Origin: Nemertoderma westbladi
Taxonomy: Eukaryota; Xenacoelomorpha; Nemertodermatida; Nemertodermatidae
DNA: 49,515 nucleotides
Direction: 5' to 3'
Assembly: GCA_032718475.1 (NCBI GenBank)
Contig: JAUCBJ010001308.1
Location: forward strand, 1 to 49,515
Shown here: in pieces, positions 31,405-49,400 of the stretch
How positions within the stretch are numbered: the stretch's first letter is position 1
How the letters are laid out: the number at the start of each line of letters is the position of its first letter
Program-made: the position numbers and the translations under genes
Notes under the pieces: generated by a model
Databases searched by the model: none
Told to the model about the DNA's origin: nothing
What the model saw: only the letters and a program-made list of their open reading frames with translations

Positions 31405-34400
31405 TAATGTTACATAAATACAATAATGTTACTTAAATACAATAATGTTACATAAACACAATAATGTTACATAAATACAATAATGTTACATAAATACAAT
31501 GATGTTACATAAATACAATAATGTTACATAAATACAATAATGTTACTTAAATACAATAATGTTACATAAACACAATAATGTTACATAAATACAATAATGT
31601 TACATAAACACAATAATGTTACATAAATACAATAATGTTACATAAATACAATAATGTTACATAAATACAATAATGTTACATAAATACAATAATGTTACAT
31701 AAATACAATAATGTTACATAAATACAATAATGTTACATAAATACAATAATGTTACATAAATACAATAATGTTACATAAATACAATAATGTTACATAAATA
31801 CAATAATGTTACATAAATACAATAATGTTACATAAACACAATGTTACATAAATACAATAATGTTACATAAATACAATAATGTTACATAAATACAATGTTA
31901 CAGAAACACAATAATGTTACATAAATACAATAATGTTACATAAATACAATGATGTTACAGAAACACAATAATGTTACATAAATTCAATAATGTTACAGAA
32001 ACACAATAATGTTACATAAATACAATAATGTTACATAAATACAATAATGTTACATAAATACAATAATGTTACAGAAACACAATAATGTTACATAAATTCA
32101 ATAATGTTACAGAAACACAATAATGTTACATAAATACAATAATGTTACATAAATACAATAATGTTAAAGAAACACAATAATGTTACATAAATACAATAAT
32201 GTTACATAAATACAATAATGTTACATAAATACAATAATGTTACATAAATACAATAATGTTACATAAATACAATAATGTTACATAAATACAATAATGTTAC
32301 ATAAATACAATAATGTTACAGAAACACAATAATGTTACATAAATTCAATAATGTTACAGAAACACAATAATGTTACATAAATACAATAATGTTACATAAA
32401 TACAATAATGTTAAAGAAACACAATAATGTTACATAAATACAATAATGTTACATAAATACAATAATGTTACATAAATACAATAATGTTACTTAAATACAA
32501 TAATGTTACAGAAACACAATAATGTTACAGAAACACAATAATGTTACATAAATACAATAATGTTACATAAATACAATAATGTTACTTAAATACAATAATG
32601 TTACAGAAACACAATAATGTTACAGAAACACAATAATGTTACATAAATACAATAATGTTACATAAATACAATAATGTTACATAAATACAATAATGTTACA
32701 TAAATACAATAATGTTACATAAATACAATAATGTTACATAAATACAATAATGTTACATAAATACAATAATGTTACATAAACACAATGTTACATAAATACA
32801 ATAATGTTACATAAATACAATAATGTTACATAAATACAATGTTACAGAAACACAATAATGTTACATAAATACAATAATGTTACATAAATACAATGATGTT
32901 ACAGAAACACAATAATGTTACATAAATTCAATAATGTTACAGAAACACAATAATGTTACATAAATACAATAATGTTACATAAATACAATAATGTTACATA
33001 AATACAATAATGTTACATAAATACAATAATGTTACATAAATACAATAATGTTACATAAACACAATGTTACATAAATACAATAATGTTACATAAATACAAT
33101 AATGTTACATAAATACAATGTTACAGAAACACAATAATGTTACATAAATACAATAATGTTACATAAATACAATAATGTTACATAAATACAATAATGTTAC
33201 ATAAATACAATAATGTTACATAAATACAATAATGTTACATAAATACAATAATGTTACATAAATACAATAATGTTACATAAATACAATAATGTTACATAAA
33301 CACAATGTTACATAAATACAATAATGTTACATAAATACAATAATGTTACATAAATACAATGTTACAGAAACACAATAATGTTACATAAATACAATAATGT
33401 TACATAAATACAATAATGTTAAAGAAACACAATAATGTTACATAAATACAATAATGTTACAGAAACACAATAATGTTACAGAAACACAATAATGTTACAT
33501 AAATACAATAATGTTACATAAATACAATAATGTTACAGAAACACAATAATGTTACAGAAACACAATAATGTTACATAAATACAATGTTACAGAAACACAA
33601 TAATGTTACATAAATACAATAATGTTACATAAATACAATAATGTTAAAGAAACACAATAATGTTACATAAATACAATAATGTTACAGAAACACAATAATG
33701 TTACAGAAACACAATAATGTTACATAAATACAATAATGTTACATAAATACAATAATGTTACAGAAACACAATAATGTTACAGAAACACAATAATGTTACA
33801 TAAATACAATGTTACAGAAACACAATAATGTTACATAAATACAATAATGTTACATAAATACAATAATGTTAAAGAAACACAATAATGTTACATAAATACA
33901 ATAATGTTACAGAAACACAATAATGTTACAGAAACACAATAATGTTACATAAATACAATAATGTTACATAAATACAATAATGTTACAGAAACACAATAAT
34001 GTTACAGAAACACAATAATGTTACATAAATACTAATGTTACAGAAACACAATAATGTTACATAAATACAATAATGTTACATAAATACAATAATGTTAAAG
34101 AAACACAATAATGTTACATAAATACAATAATGTTACAGAAACACAATAATGTTACAGAAACACAATAATGTTACATAAATACAATAATGTTACATAAATA
34201 CAATAATGTTACAGAAACACAATAATGTTACAGAAACACAATAATGTTACATAAATACAATAATGTTACATAAATACAATAATGTTACATAAACACAATA
34301 ATGTTACATAAATACAATAATGTTACATAAACACAATAATGTTACATAAATACAATAATGTTACATAAATACAATAATGTTACAGAAACACAATAATGTT

Positions 34401-37400
34401 ACAGAAACACAATAATGTTACATAAATACAATAATGTTACATAAATACAATAATGTTACAGAAATACAATAATGTTACATAAATACAATAATGTTACAGA
34501 AACACAATAATGTTACATAAATACAATAATGTTACATAAATACAATAATGTTACATAAATACAATAATGTTACATAAATACAATAATGTTACATAAATAC
34601 AATAATGTTACTTAAATACAATAATGTTACATAAATACAATAATGTTACAGAAACACAATAATGTTACAGAAACACAATAATGTTACATAAATACAATAA
34701 TGTTACATAAATACAATAATGTTACATAAATACAATAATGTTACATAAATACAATAATGTTACATAAATACAATAATGTTACATAAATACAATAATGTTA
34801 CATAAATACAATAATGTTACATAAATACAATAATGTTACATAAATACAATAATGTTACAGAAACACAATAATGTTACATAAATACAATAATGTTACATAA
34901 ATACAATAATGTTACATAAATACAATAATGTTACATAAATACAATAATGTTACAGAAACACAATAATGTTACAGAAACACAATAATGTTACTTAAATACA
35001 ATAATGTTACATAAACACAATAATGTTACATAAATACAATAATGTTACATAAATACAATAATGTTACATAAACACAATAATGTTACATAAATACAATAAT
35101 GTTACATAAATACAATAATGTTACATAAACACAATAATGTTACATAAATACAATAATGTTACATAAATACAATGATGTTACATAAATACAATAATGTTAC
35201 ATAAATACAATAATGTTACTTAAATACAATAATGTTACATAAACACAATAATGTTACATAAATACAATAATGTTACTTAAATACAATAATGTTACATAAA
35301 CACAATAATGTTACATAAATACAATAATGTTACATAAACACAATAATGTTACATAAATACAATAATGTTACATAAATACAATAATGTTACTTAAATACAA
35401 TAATGTTACATAAATACAATAATGTTACATAAATACAATAATGTTACATAAACACAATAATGTTACATAAATACAATAATGTTACATAAATACAATAATG
35501 TTACTTAAATACAATAATGTTACATAAACACAATAATGTTACATAAATACAATAATGTTACATAAACACAATAATGTTACATAAATACAATAATGTTACA
35601 TAAATACAATAATGTTACTTAAATACAATAATGTTACATAAACACAATAATGTTACATAAATACAATAATGTTACATAAATACAATGATGTTACATAAAT
35701 ACAATAATGTTACATAAATACAATAATGTTACTTAAATACAATAATGTTACATAAACACAATAATGTTACATAAATACAATAATGTTACATAAACACAAT
35801 AATGTTACATAAATACAATAATGTTACATAAATACAATAATGTTACATAAATACAATAATGTTACATAAATACAATAATGTTACATAAATACAATAATGT
35901 TACATAAATACAATAATGTTACATAAATACAATAATGTTACATAAATACAATAATGTTACATAAATACAATAATGTTACATAAATACAATAATGTTACAT
36001 AAATACAATAATGTTACATAAACACAATGTTACATAAATACAATAATGTTACATAAATACAATAATGTTACATAAATACAATGTTACAGAAACACAATAA
36101 TGTTACATAAATACAATAATGTTACATAAATACAATGATGTTACAGAAACACAATAATGTTACATAAATTCAATAATGTTACAGAAACACAATAATGTTA
36201 CATAAATACAATAATGTTACATAAATACAATAATGTTACATAAATACAATAATGTTACAGAAACACAATAATGTTACATAAATTCAATAATGTTACAGAA
36301 ACACAATAATGTTACATAAATACAATAATGTTACATAAATACAATAATGTTAAAGAAACACAATAATGTTACATAAATACAATAATGTTACATAAATACA
36401 ATAATGTTACATAAATACAATAATGTTACTTAAATACAATAATGTTACATAAACACAATAATGTTACATAAATACAATAATGTTACATAAATACAATAAT
36501 GTTACATAAATACAATAATGTTACATAAATACAATAATGTTACATAAATACAATAATGTTACATAAATACAATAATGTTACAGAAACACAATAATGTTAC
36601 ATAAATTCAATAATGTTACAGAAACACAATAATGTTACATAAATACAATAATGTTACATAAATACAATAATGTTAAAGAAACACAATAATGTTACATAAA
36701 TACAATAATGTTACATAAATACAATAATGTTACATAAATACAATAATGTTACTTAAATACAATAATGTTACAGAAACACAATAATGTTACAGAAACACAA
36801 TAATGTTACATAAATACAATAATGTTACATAAATACAATAATGTTACTTAAATACAATAATGTTACAGAAACACAATAATGTTACAGAAACACAATAATG
36901 TTACATAAATACAATAATGTTACATAAATACAATAATGTTACATAAATACAATAATGTTACATAAATACAATAATGTTACATAAATACAATAATGTTACA
37001 TAAATACAATAATGTTACATAAATACAATAATGTTACATAAACACAATGTTACATAAATACAATAATGTTACATAAATACAATAATGTTACATAAATACA
37101 ATGTTACAGAAACACAATAATGTTACATAAATACAATAATGTTACATAAATACAATGATGTTACAGAAACACAATAATGTTACATAAATTCAATAATGTT
37201 ACAGAAACACAATAATGTTACATAAATACAATAATGTTACATAAATACAATAATGTTACATAAATACAATAATGTTACAGAAACACAATAATGTTACATA
37301 AATACAATGTTACAGAAACACAATAATGTTACATAAATTCAATAATGTTACAGAAACACAATAATGTTACATAAATACAATAATGTTACATAAATACAAT

Positions 37401-40400
37401 AATGTTAAAGAAACACAATAATGTTACATAAATACAATAATGTTACATAAATACAATAATGTTACATAAATACAATAATGTTACATAAATACAATAATGT
37501 TACATAAATACAATAATGTTACATAAATACAATAATGTTACATAAATACAATAATGTTACATAAACACAATGTTACATAAATACAATAATGTTACATAAA
37601 TACAACAATGTTACATAAATACAATGTTACAGAAACACAATAATGTTACATAAATACAATAATGTTACATAAATACAATAATGTTACATAAATACAATAA
37701 TGTTACATAAATACAATAATGTTACATAAATACAATAATGTTACATAAATACAATAATGTTACATAAATACAATGTTACAGAAACACAATAATGTTACAT
37801 AAATACAATAATGTTACATAAATACAATAATGTTAAAGAAACACAATAATGTTACATAAATACAATAATGTTACAGAAACACAATAATGTTACAGAAACA
37901 CAATAATGTTACATAAATACAATAATGTTACATAAATACAATAATGTTACATAAACACAATAATGTTACATAAATACAATAATGTTACATAAATACAATA
38001 ATGTTACATAAATACAATAATGGTACATAAATACAATAATGTTACAGAAACACAATAATGTTACAGAAACACAATAATGTTACATAAATACAATAATGTT
38101 ACATAAATACAATAATGTTACAGAAACACAATAATGTTACATAAATACAATAATGTTACAGAAACACAATAATGTTACATAAATACAATAATGTTACATA
38201 AATACAATAATGTTACATAAATACAATAATGTTACATAAATACAATAATGTTACATAAATACAATAATGTTACTTAAATACAATAATGTTACATAAATAC
38301 AATAATGTTACATAAATACAATAATGTTACATAAATACAATAATGTTACATAAATACAATAATGTTACATAAATACAATAATGTTACATAAATACAATAA
38401 TGTTACTTAAATACAATAATGTTACATAAATACAATAATGTTACATAAATACAATAATGTTACATAAATACAATAATGTTACATAAATACAATAATGTTA
38501 CATAAATACAATAATGTTACATAAATACAATAATGTTACATAAATACAATAATGTTACATAAATACAATAATGTTACATAAACACAATGTTACATAAATA
38601 CAATAATGTTACATAAATACAATAATGTTACATAAATACAATGTTACAGAAACACAATAATGTTACATAAATACAATAATGTTACATAAATACAATGATG
38701 TTACAGAAACACAATAATGTTACATAAATTCAATAATGTTACAGAAACACAATAATGTTACATAAATACAATAATGTTACATAAATACAATAATGTTACA
38801 TAAATACAATAATGTTACAGAAACACAATAATGTTACATAAATACAATGTTACAGAAACACAATAATGTTACATAAATTCAATAATGTTACAGAAACACA
38901 ATAATGTTACATAAATACAATAATGTTACATAAATACAATAATGTTACATAAATACAATAATGTTACAGAAACACAATAATGTTACAGAAACACAATAAT
39001 GTTACATAAATACAATAATGTTACATAAATACAATAATGTTACATAAATACAATAATGTTACATAAATACAATAATGTTACATAAATACAATAATGTTAC
39101 ATAAATACAATAATGTTACATAAATACAATAATGTTACATAAACACAATGTTACATAAATACAATAATGTTACATAAATACAATAATGTTACATAAATAC
39201 AATGTTACAGAAACACAATAATGTTACATAAATACAATAATGTTACATAAATACAATAATGTTACATAAATACAATAATGTTACATAAATACAATAATGT
39301 TACATAAATACAATAATGTTACATAAATACAATAATGTTACATAAATACAATAATGTTACATAAACACAATGTTACATAAATACAATAATGTTACATAAA
39401 TACAATAATGTTACATAAATACAATGTTACAGAAACACAATAATGTTACATAAATACAATAATGTTACATAAATACAATAATGTTACATAAATACAATAA
39501 TGTTACATAAATACAATAATGTTACATAAATACAATAATGTTACATAAATACAATAATGTTACATAAACACAATGTTACATAAATACAATAATGTTACAT
39601 AAATACAATAATGTTACATAAATACAATGTTACAGAAACACAATAATGTTACATAAATACAATAATGTTACATAAATACAATAATGTTACATAAATACAA
39701 TAATGTTACATAAATACAATAATGTTACATAAATACAATAATGTTACATAAATACAATAATGTTACATAAATACAATAATGTTACATAAATACAATAATG
39801 TTACATAAATACAATAATGTTACATAAATACAATAATGTTACATAAACACAATGTTACATAAATACAATAATGTTACATAAATACAATAATGTTACATAA
39901 ATACAATGTTACAGAAACACAATAATGTTACATAAATACAATAATGTTACATAAATACAATGATGTTACAGAAACACAATAATGTTACATAAATTCAATA
40001 ATGTTACAGAAACACAATAATGTTACATAAATACAATAATGTTACATAAATACAATAATGTTACATAAATACAATAATGTTACATAAATACAATAATGTT
40101 ACATAAATACAATAATGTTACAGAAACACAATAATGTTACATAAATACAATAATGTTACATAAATACAATAATGTTACATAAATACAATAATGTTACATA
40201 AATACAATAATGTTAAAGAAACACAATAATGTTACATAAATACAATAATGTTACATAAATACAATAATGTTACATAAATACAATAATGTTACATAAATAC
40301 AATAATGTTACATAAATACAATAATGTTACATAAATACAATAATGTTACATAAATACAATAATGTTACATAAATACAATAATGTTACATAAATACAATAA

Positions 40401-43400
40401 TGTTACATAAATACAATAATGTTACATAAATACAATAATGTTACATAAATACAATAATGTTACATAAATACAATAATGTTACATAAATACAATAATGTTA
40501 CATAAATACAATAATGTTACATAAACACAATAATGTTACATAAATACAATAATGTTACATAAATACAATAATGTTACATAAATACAATAATGTTACATAA
40601 ATACAATAATGTTACATAAATACAATAATGTTACATAAATACAATAATGTTACATAAATACAATAATGTTACATAAATACAATAATGTTACATAAATACA
40701 ATAATGTTACATAAATACAATAATGTTACATAAATACAATAATGTTACATAAATACAATAATGTTACATAAATACAATAATGTTACATAAATACAATAAT
40801 GTTACATAAATACAATAATGTTACATAAATACAATAATGTTACATAAATACAATAATGTTACATAAATACAATAATGTTACATAAATACAATAATGTTAC
40901 ATAAATACAATAATGTTAAAGAAACACAATAATGTTACATAAATACAATAATGTTACATAAATACAATAATGTTACATAAATACAATAATGTTACATAAA
41001 TACAATAATGTTACATAAATACAATAATGTTACATAAATACAATAATGTTACATAAATACAATAATGTTACATAAATACAATAATGTTACATAAATACAA
41101 TAATGTTACATAAATACAATAATGTTACATAAATACAATAATGTTACATAAATACAATAATGTTAAAGAAACACAATAATGTTACATAAATACAATAATG
41201 TTACATAAATACAATAATGTTACATAAATACAATAATGTTACATAAATACAATAATGTTACATAAATACAATAATGTTACATAAATACAATAATGTTACA
41301 TAAATACAATAATGTTACATAAATACAATAATGTTACATAAATACAATAATGTTACATAAATACAATAATGTTACAGAAACACAATAATGTTACATAAAT
41401 ACAATAATGTTACATAAATACAATAATGTTACATAAATACAATAATGTTACATAAATACAATAATGTTACATAAATACAATAATGTTACATAAATACAAT
41501 AATGTTACATAAATACAATAATGTTACATAAACACAATAATGTTACATAAATACAATAATGTTACATAAATACAATAATGTTACATAAATACAATAATGT
41601 TACATAAATACAATAATGTTACATAAATACAATAATGTTACATAAATACAATAATGTTACATAAATACAATAATGTTACATAAATACAATAATGTTACAT
41701 AAATACAATAATGTTACATAAACACAATAATGTTACATAAATACAATAATGTTACATAAATACAATAATGTTACATAAATACAATAATGTTACATAAATA
41801 CAATAATGTTACATAAATACAATAATGTTACATAAATACAATAATGTTACATAAATACAATAATGTTACATAAATACAATAATGTTACATAAATACAATA
41901 ATGTTACATAAATACAATAATGTTACATAAATACAATAATGTTACATAAATACAATAATGTTACATAAATACAATAATGTTACATAAATACAATAATGTT
42001 ACATAAATACAATAATGTTACATAAATACAATAATGTTACATAAATACAATAATGTTACATAAATACAATAATGTTACATAAATACAATAATGTTACATA
42101 AATACAATAATGTTACATAAATACAATAATGTTACATAAATACAATAATGTTACATAAATACAATAATGTTACATAAATACAATAATGTTACATAAATAC
42201 AATAATGTTACATAAATACAATAATGTTACATAAATACAATAATGTTACATAAATACAATAATGTTACATAAATACAATAATGTTACATAAATACAATAA
42301 TGTTACATAAATACAATAATGTTACATAAATACAATAATGTTACATAAATACAATAATGTTACATAAATACAATAATGTTACATAAATACAATAATGTTA
42401 CATAAATACAATAATGTTACATAAATACAATAATGTTACATAAATACAATAATGTTACATAAATACAATAATGTTACATAAATACAATAATGTTACATAA
42501 ATACAATAATGTTACATAAATACAATAATGTTACATAAATACAATAATGTTACATAAATACAATAATGTTACATAAATACAATAATGTTACATAAATACA
42601 ATAATGTTACATAAATACAATAATGTTACATAAATACAATAATGTTACATAAATACAATAATGTTACATAAATACAATAATGTTACATAAATACAATAAT
42701 GTTACATAAATACAATAATGTTACATAAATACAATAATGTTACATAAATACAATAATGTTACATAAATACAATAATGTTACATAAATACAATAATGTTAC
42801 ATAAATACAATAATGTTACATAAATACAATAATGTTACATAAATACAATAATGTTACATAAATACAATAATGTTACATAAATACAATAATGTTACATAAA
42901 TACAATAATGTTACATAAATACAATAATGTTACATAAATACAATAATGTTACATAAATACAATAATGTTACATAAATACAATAATGTTACATAAATACAA
43001 TAATGTTACATAAATACAATAATGTTACATAAATACAATAATGTTACATAAATACAATAATGTTACATAAATACAATAATGTTACATAAATACAATAATG
43101 TTACATAAATACAATAATGTTACATAAATACAATAATGTTACATAAATACAATAATGTTACATAAATACAATAATGTTACATAAATACAATAATGTTACA
43201 TAAATACAATAATGTTACATAAATACAATAATGTTACATAAATACAATAATGTTACATAAATACAATAATGTTACATAAATACAATAATGTTACATAAAT
43301 ACAATAATGTTACATAAATACAATAATGTTACATAAATACAATAATGTTACATAAATACAATAATGTTACATAAATACAATAATGTTACATAAATACAAT

Positions 43401-46400
43401 AATGTTACATAAATACAATAATGTTACATAAATACAATAATGTTACATAAATACAATAATGTTACATAAATACAATAATGTTACATAAATACAATAATGT
43501 TACATAAATACAATAATGTTACATAAATACAATAATGTTACATAAATACAATAATGTTACATAAATACAATAATGTTACATAAATACAATAATGTTACAT
43601 AAATACAATAATGTTACATAAATACAATAATGTTACATAAATACAATAATGTTACATAAATACAATAATGTTACATAAATACAATAATGTTACATAAATA
43701 CAATAATGTTACATAAATACAATAATGTTACATAAATACAATAATGTTACATAAATACAATAATGTTACATAAATACAATAATGTTACATAAATACAATA
43801 ATGTTACATAAATACAATAATGTTACATAAATACAATAATGTTACATAAATACAATAATGTTACATAAATACAATAATGTTACATAAATACAATAATGTT
43901 ACATAAATACAATAATGTTACATAAATACAATAATGTTACATAAATACAATAATGTTACATAAATACAATAATGTTACATAAATACAATAATGTTACATA
44001 AATACAATAATGTTACATAAATACAATAATGTTACATAAATACAATAATGTTACATAAATACAATAATGTTACATAAATACAATAATGTTACATAAATAC
44101 AATAATGTTACATAAATACAATAATGTTACATAAATACAATAATGTTACATAAATACAATAATGTTACATAAATACAATAATGTTACATAAATACAATAA
44201 TGTTACATAAATACAATAATGTTACATAAATACAATAATGTTACATAAATACAATAATGTTACATAAATACAATAATGTTACATAAACACAATAATGTTA
44301 CATAAATACAATAATGTTACATAAATACAATAATGTTACATAAATACAATAATGTTACATAAATACAATAATGTTACATAAATACAATAATGTTACATAA
44401 ATACAATAATGTTACATAAATACAATAATGTTACATAAATACAATAATGTTACATAAATACAATAATGTTACATAAATACAATAATGTTACATAAATACA
44501 ATAATGTTACATAAATACAATAATGTTACATAAATACAATAATGTTACATAAATACAATAATGTTACATAAATACAATAATGTTACATAAATACAATAAT
44601 GTTACATAAATACAATAATGTTACATAAATACAATAATGTTACATAAATACAATAATGTTACATAAATACAATAATGTTACATAAATACAATAATGTTAC
44701 ATAAATACAATAATGTTACATAAATACAATAATGTTAAAGAAACACAATAATGTTACATAAATACAATAATGTTACATAAATACAATAATGTTACATAAA
44801 TACAATAATGTTACATAAATACAATAATGTTACATAAATACAATAATGTTACATAAATACAATAATGTTACATAAATACAATAATGTTACAGAAACACAA
44901 TAATGTTACATAAATACAATAATGTTACATAAATACAATAATGTTACATAAATACAATAATGTTACATAAATACAATAATGTTACATAAATACAATAATG
45001 TTACATAAATACAATAATGTTACATAAATACAATAATGTTACATAAATACAATAATGTTACATAAATACAATAATGTTACATAAATACAATAATGTTACA
45101 TAAATACAATAATGTTACATAAATACAATAATGTTACATAAATACAATAATGTTACATAAATACAATAATGTTACATAAATACAATAATGTTACATAAAT
45201 ACAATAATGTTACATAAATACAATAATGTTACATAAATACAATAATGTTACATAAATACAATAATGTTACATAAATACAATAATGTTACATAAATACAAT
45301 AATGTTACATAAATACAATAATGTTACATAAATACAATAATGTTACATAAATACAATAATGTTACATAAATACAATAATGTTACAGAAACACAATAATGT
45401 TACAGAAACACAATAATGTTACATAAATACAATAATGTTACATAAATACAATAATGTTACATAAATACAATAATGTTACAGAAACACAATAATGTTACAG
45501 AAACACAATTATGTTACTTAAATACAATAATGTTACATAAACACAATAATGTTACATAAACACAATAATGTTACATAAATACAATAATGTTACATAAACA
45601 CAATAATGTTACATAAATACAATAATGTTACATAAATACAATAATGTTACATAAACACAATAATGTTACATAAATACAATAATGTTACATAAATACAATG
45701 ATGTTACATAAATACAATAATGTTACATAAATACAATAATGTTACTTAAATACAATAATGTTACATAAACACAATAATGTTACATAAATACAATAATGTT
45801 ACTTAAATACAATAATGTTACATAAACACAATAATGTTACATAAATACAATAATGTTACATAAACACAATAATGTTACATAAATACAATAATGTTACATA
45901 AATACAATAATGTTACTTAAATACAATAATGTTACATAAATACAATAATGTTACATAAATACAATAATGTTACATAAACACAATAATGTTACATAAATAC
46001 AATAATGTTACATAAATACAATAATGTTACTTAAATACAATAATGTTACATAAATACAATAATGTTACATAAATACAATAATGTTACATAAACACAATAA
46101 TGTTACATAAATACAATAATGTTACATAAATACAATAATGTTACATAAATACAATAATGTTACATAAACACAATAATGTTACATAAATACAATAATGTTA
46201 CATAAATACAATGATGTTACATAAATACAATAATGTTACATAAATACAATAATGTTACTTAAATACAATAATGTTACATAAACACAATAATGTTACATAA
46301 ATACAATAATGTTACATAAACACAATAATGTTACATAAATACAATAATGTTACATAAATACAATAATGTTACATAAATACAATAATGTTACATAAATACA

Positions 46401-49400
46401 ATAATGTTACATAAATACAATAATGTTACATAAATACAATAATGTTACATAAATACAATAATGTTACATAAATACAATAATGTTACATAAATACAATAAT
46501 GTTACATAAATACAATAATGTTACATAAATACAATAATGTTACATAAACACAATAATGTTACATAAATACAATAATGTTACAGAAACACAATAATGTTAC
46601 ATAAATACAATAATGTTACAGAAACACAATAATGTTACATAAATACAATAATGTTACATAAATACAATGATGTTACAGAAACACAATAATGTTACATAAA
46701 TTCAATAATGTTACAGAAACACAATAATGTTACATAAATACAATAATGTTACATAAATACAATAATGTTACATAAATACAATAATGTTACAGAAACACAA
46801 TAATGTTACAGAAACTCAATAATGTTACAGAATCACAATAATGTTACATAAATACAATAATGTTACATAAATACAATAATGTTACAGAAACACAATAATG
46901 TTACAGAAACACAATAATGTTACATAAATACAATAATGTTACATAAATACAATAATGTTACATAAATACAATAATGTTACATAAATACAATAATGTTACA
47001 GAAATACAATAATGTTACATAAATACAATAATGTTACAGAAACACAATAATGTTACATAAATACAATAATGTTACATAAATACAATAATGTTACATAAAT
47101 ACAATAATGTTACATAAATACAATAATGTTACATAAATACAATAATGTTACAGAAACACAATAATGTTACATAAATACAATAATGTTACATAAATACAAT
47201 AATGTTACATAAATACAATAATGTTACATAAATACAATAATGTTACATAAATACAATAATGTTACATAAATACAATAATGTTACATAAATACAATAATGT
47301 TACAGAAACACAATAATGTTACATAAATACAATAATGTTACATAAATACAATAATGTTACAGAAACACAATAATGTTACATAAATACAATAATGTTACAG
47401 AAACACAATAATGTTACATAAATACAATAATGTTACAGAAACACAATAATGTTACATAAATACAATAATGTTACATAAATACAATAATGTTACATAAATA
47501 CAATAATGTTACATAAATACAATAATGTTACATAAATACAATAATGTTACATAAATACAATAATGTTACATAAATACAATAATGTTACATAAATACAATA
47601 ATGTTACAGAAACACAATAATGTTACATAAATACAATAATGTTACATAAATACAATAATGTTACATAAATACAATAATGTTACATAAATACAATAATGTT
47701 ACAGAAACACAATAATGTTACTTAAACACAATAATGTTACAGAAACACAATAATGTTACATAAATACAATAATGTTACAGAAACACAATAATGTTACAGA
47801 AACACAATAATGTTACATAAATACAATAATGTTACATAAATACAATAATGTTACAGAAACACAATAATGTTACATAAACACAATAATGTTACATAAATAC
47901 AATAATGTTACAGAAACACAATAATGTTACAGAAATACAATAATGTTACAGAAACACAATAATGTTACATAAATACAATAATGTTACATAAATACAATAA
48001 TGTTACATAAATACAATAATGTTACATAAATACAATAATGTTACATAAATACAATAATGTTACAGAAACACAATAATGTTACATAAATACACTAATGTTA
48101 CATAAATACAATAATGTTACATAAATACAATAATGTTACATAAATACAATAATGTTACAGAAACACAATAATGTTACATAAATACAATAATGTTACAGAA
48201 ACACAATAATGTTACAGAAACACAATAATGTTACATAAATACAATAATGTTACATAAATACAATAATGTTACATAAATACAATAATGTTACATAAACACA
48301 ATAATGTTACAGAAACACAATAATGTTACATAAATACAATAATGTTACAGAAACACAATAATGTTACATAAATACAATAATGTTACATAAATACAATAAT
48401 GTTACAGAAACACAATAATGTTACATAAATACAATAATGTTACAGAAACTACAATAATGTTACATAAATACAATAATGTTACATAAACTACAATAATGTT
48501 ACATAAATACAATAATGTTACATAAACACAATAATGTTACATAAATACAATAATGTTACAGAAACACAATAATGTTACATAAATACAATAATGTTACATA
48601 AATACAATAATGTTACATAAATACAATAATGTTACATAAATACAATAATGTTACATAAATACAATAATGTTACATAAATACAATAATGTTACATAAATAC
48701 AATAATGTTACAGAAACACAATAATGTTACATAAACACAATAATGTTACATAAATACAATAATGTTACATAAATACAATAATGTTACATAAATACAATAA
48801 TGTTACATAAATACAATAATGTTACATAAATACAATAATGTTACAGAAACACAATAATGTTACATAAACACAATAATGTTACATAAACACAATAATGTTA
48901 CATAAATACAATAATGTTACATAAATACAATAATGTTACATAAATACAATAATGTTACATAAATACAATAATGTTACATAAATACAATAATGTTACATAA
49001 ATACAATAATGTTACAGAAATACAATAATGTTACATAAATACAATAATGTTACATAAATACAATAATGTTACATAAATACAATAATGTTACATAAATACA
49101 ATAATGTTACATAAACACAATAATGTTACTGAAACACAATAATGTTACAGAAACACAATAATGTTACATAAATACAATAATGTTACAGAAACACAATAAT
49201 GTTACAGAAACACAATAATGTTACATAAATACAATAATGTTACATAAATACAATAATGTTACATAAATACAATAATGTTACATAAATACAATAATGTTAC
49301 ATAAATACAATAATGTTACATAAATACAATAATGTTACATAAATACAATAATGTTACATAAATACAATAATGTTACATAAATACAATAATGTTACATAAA

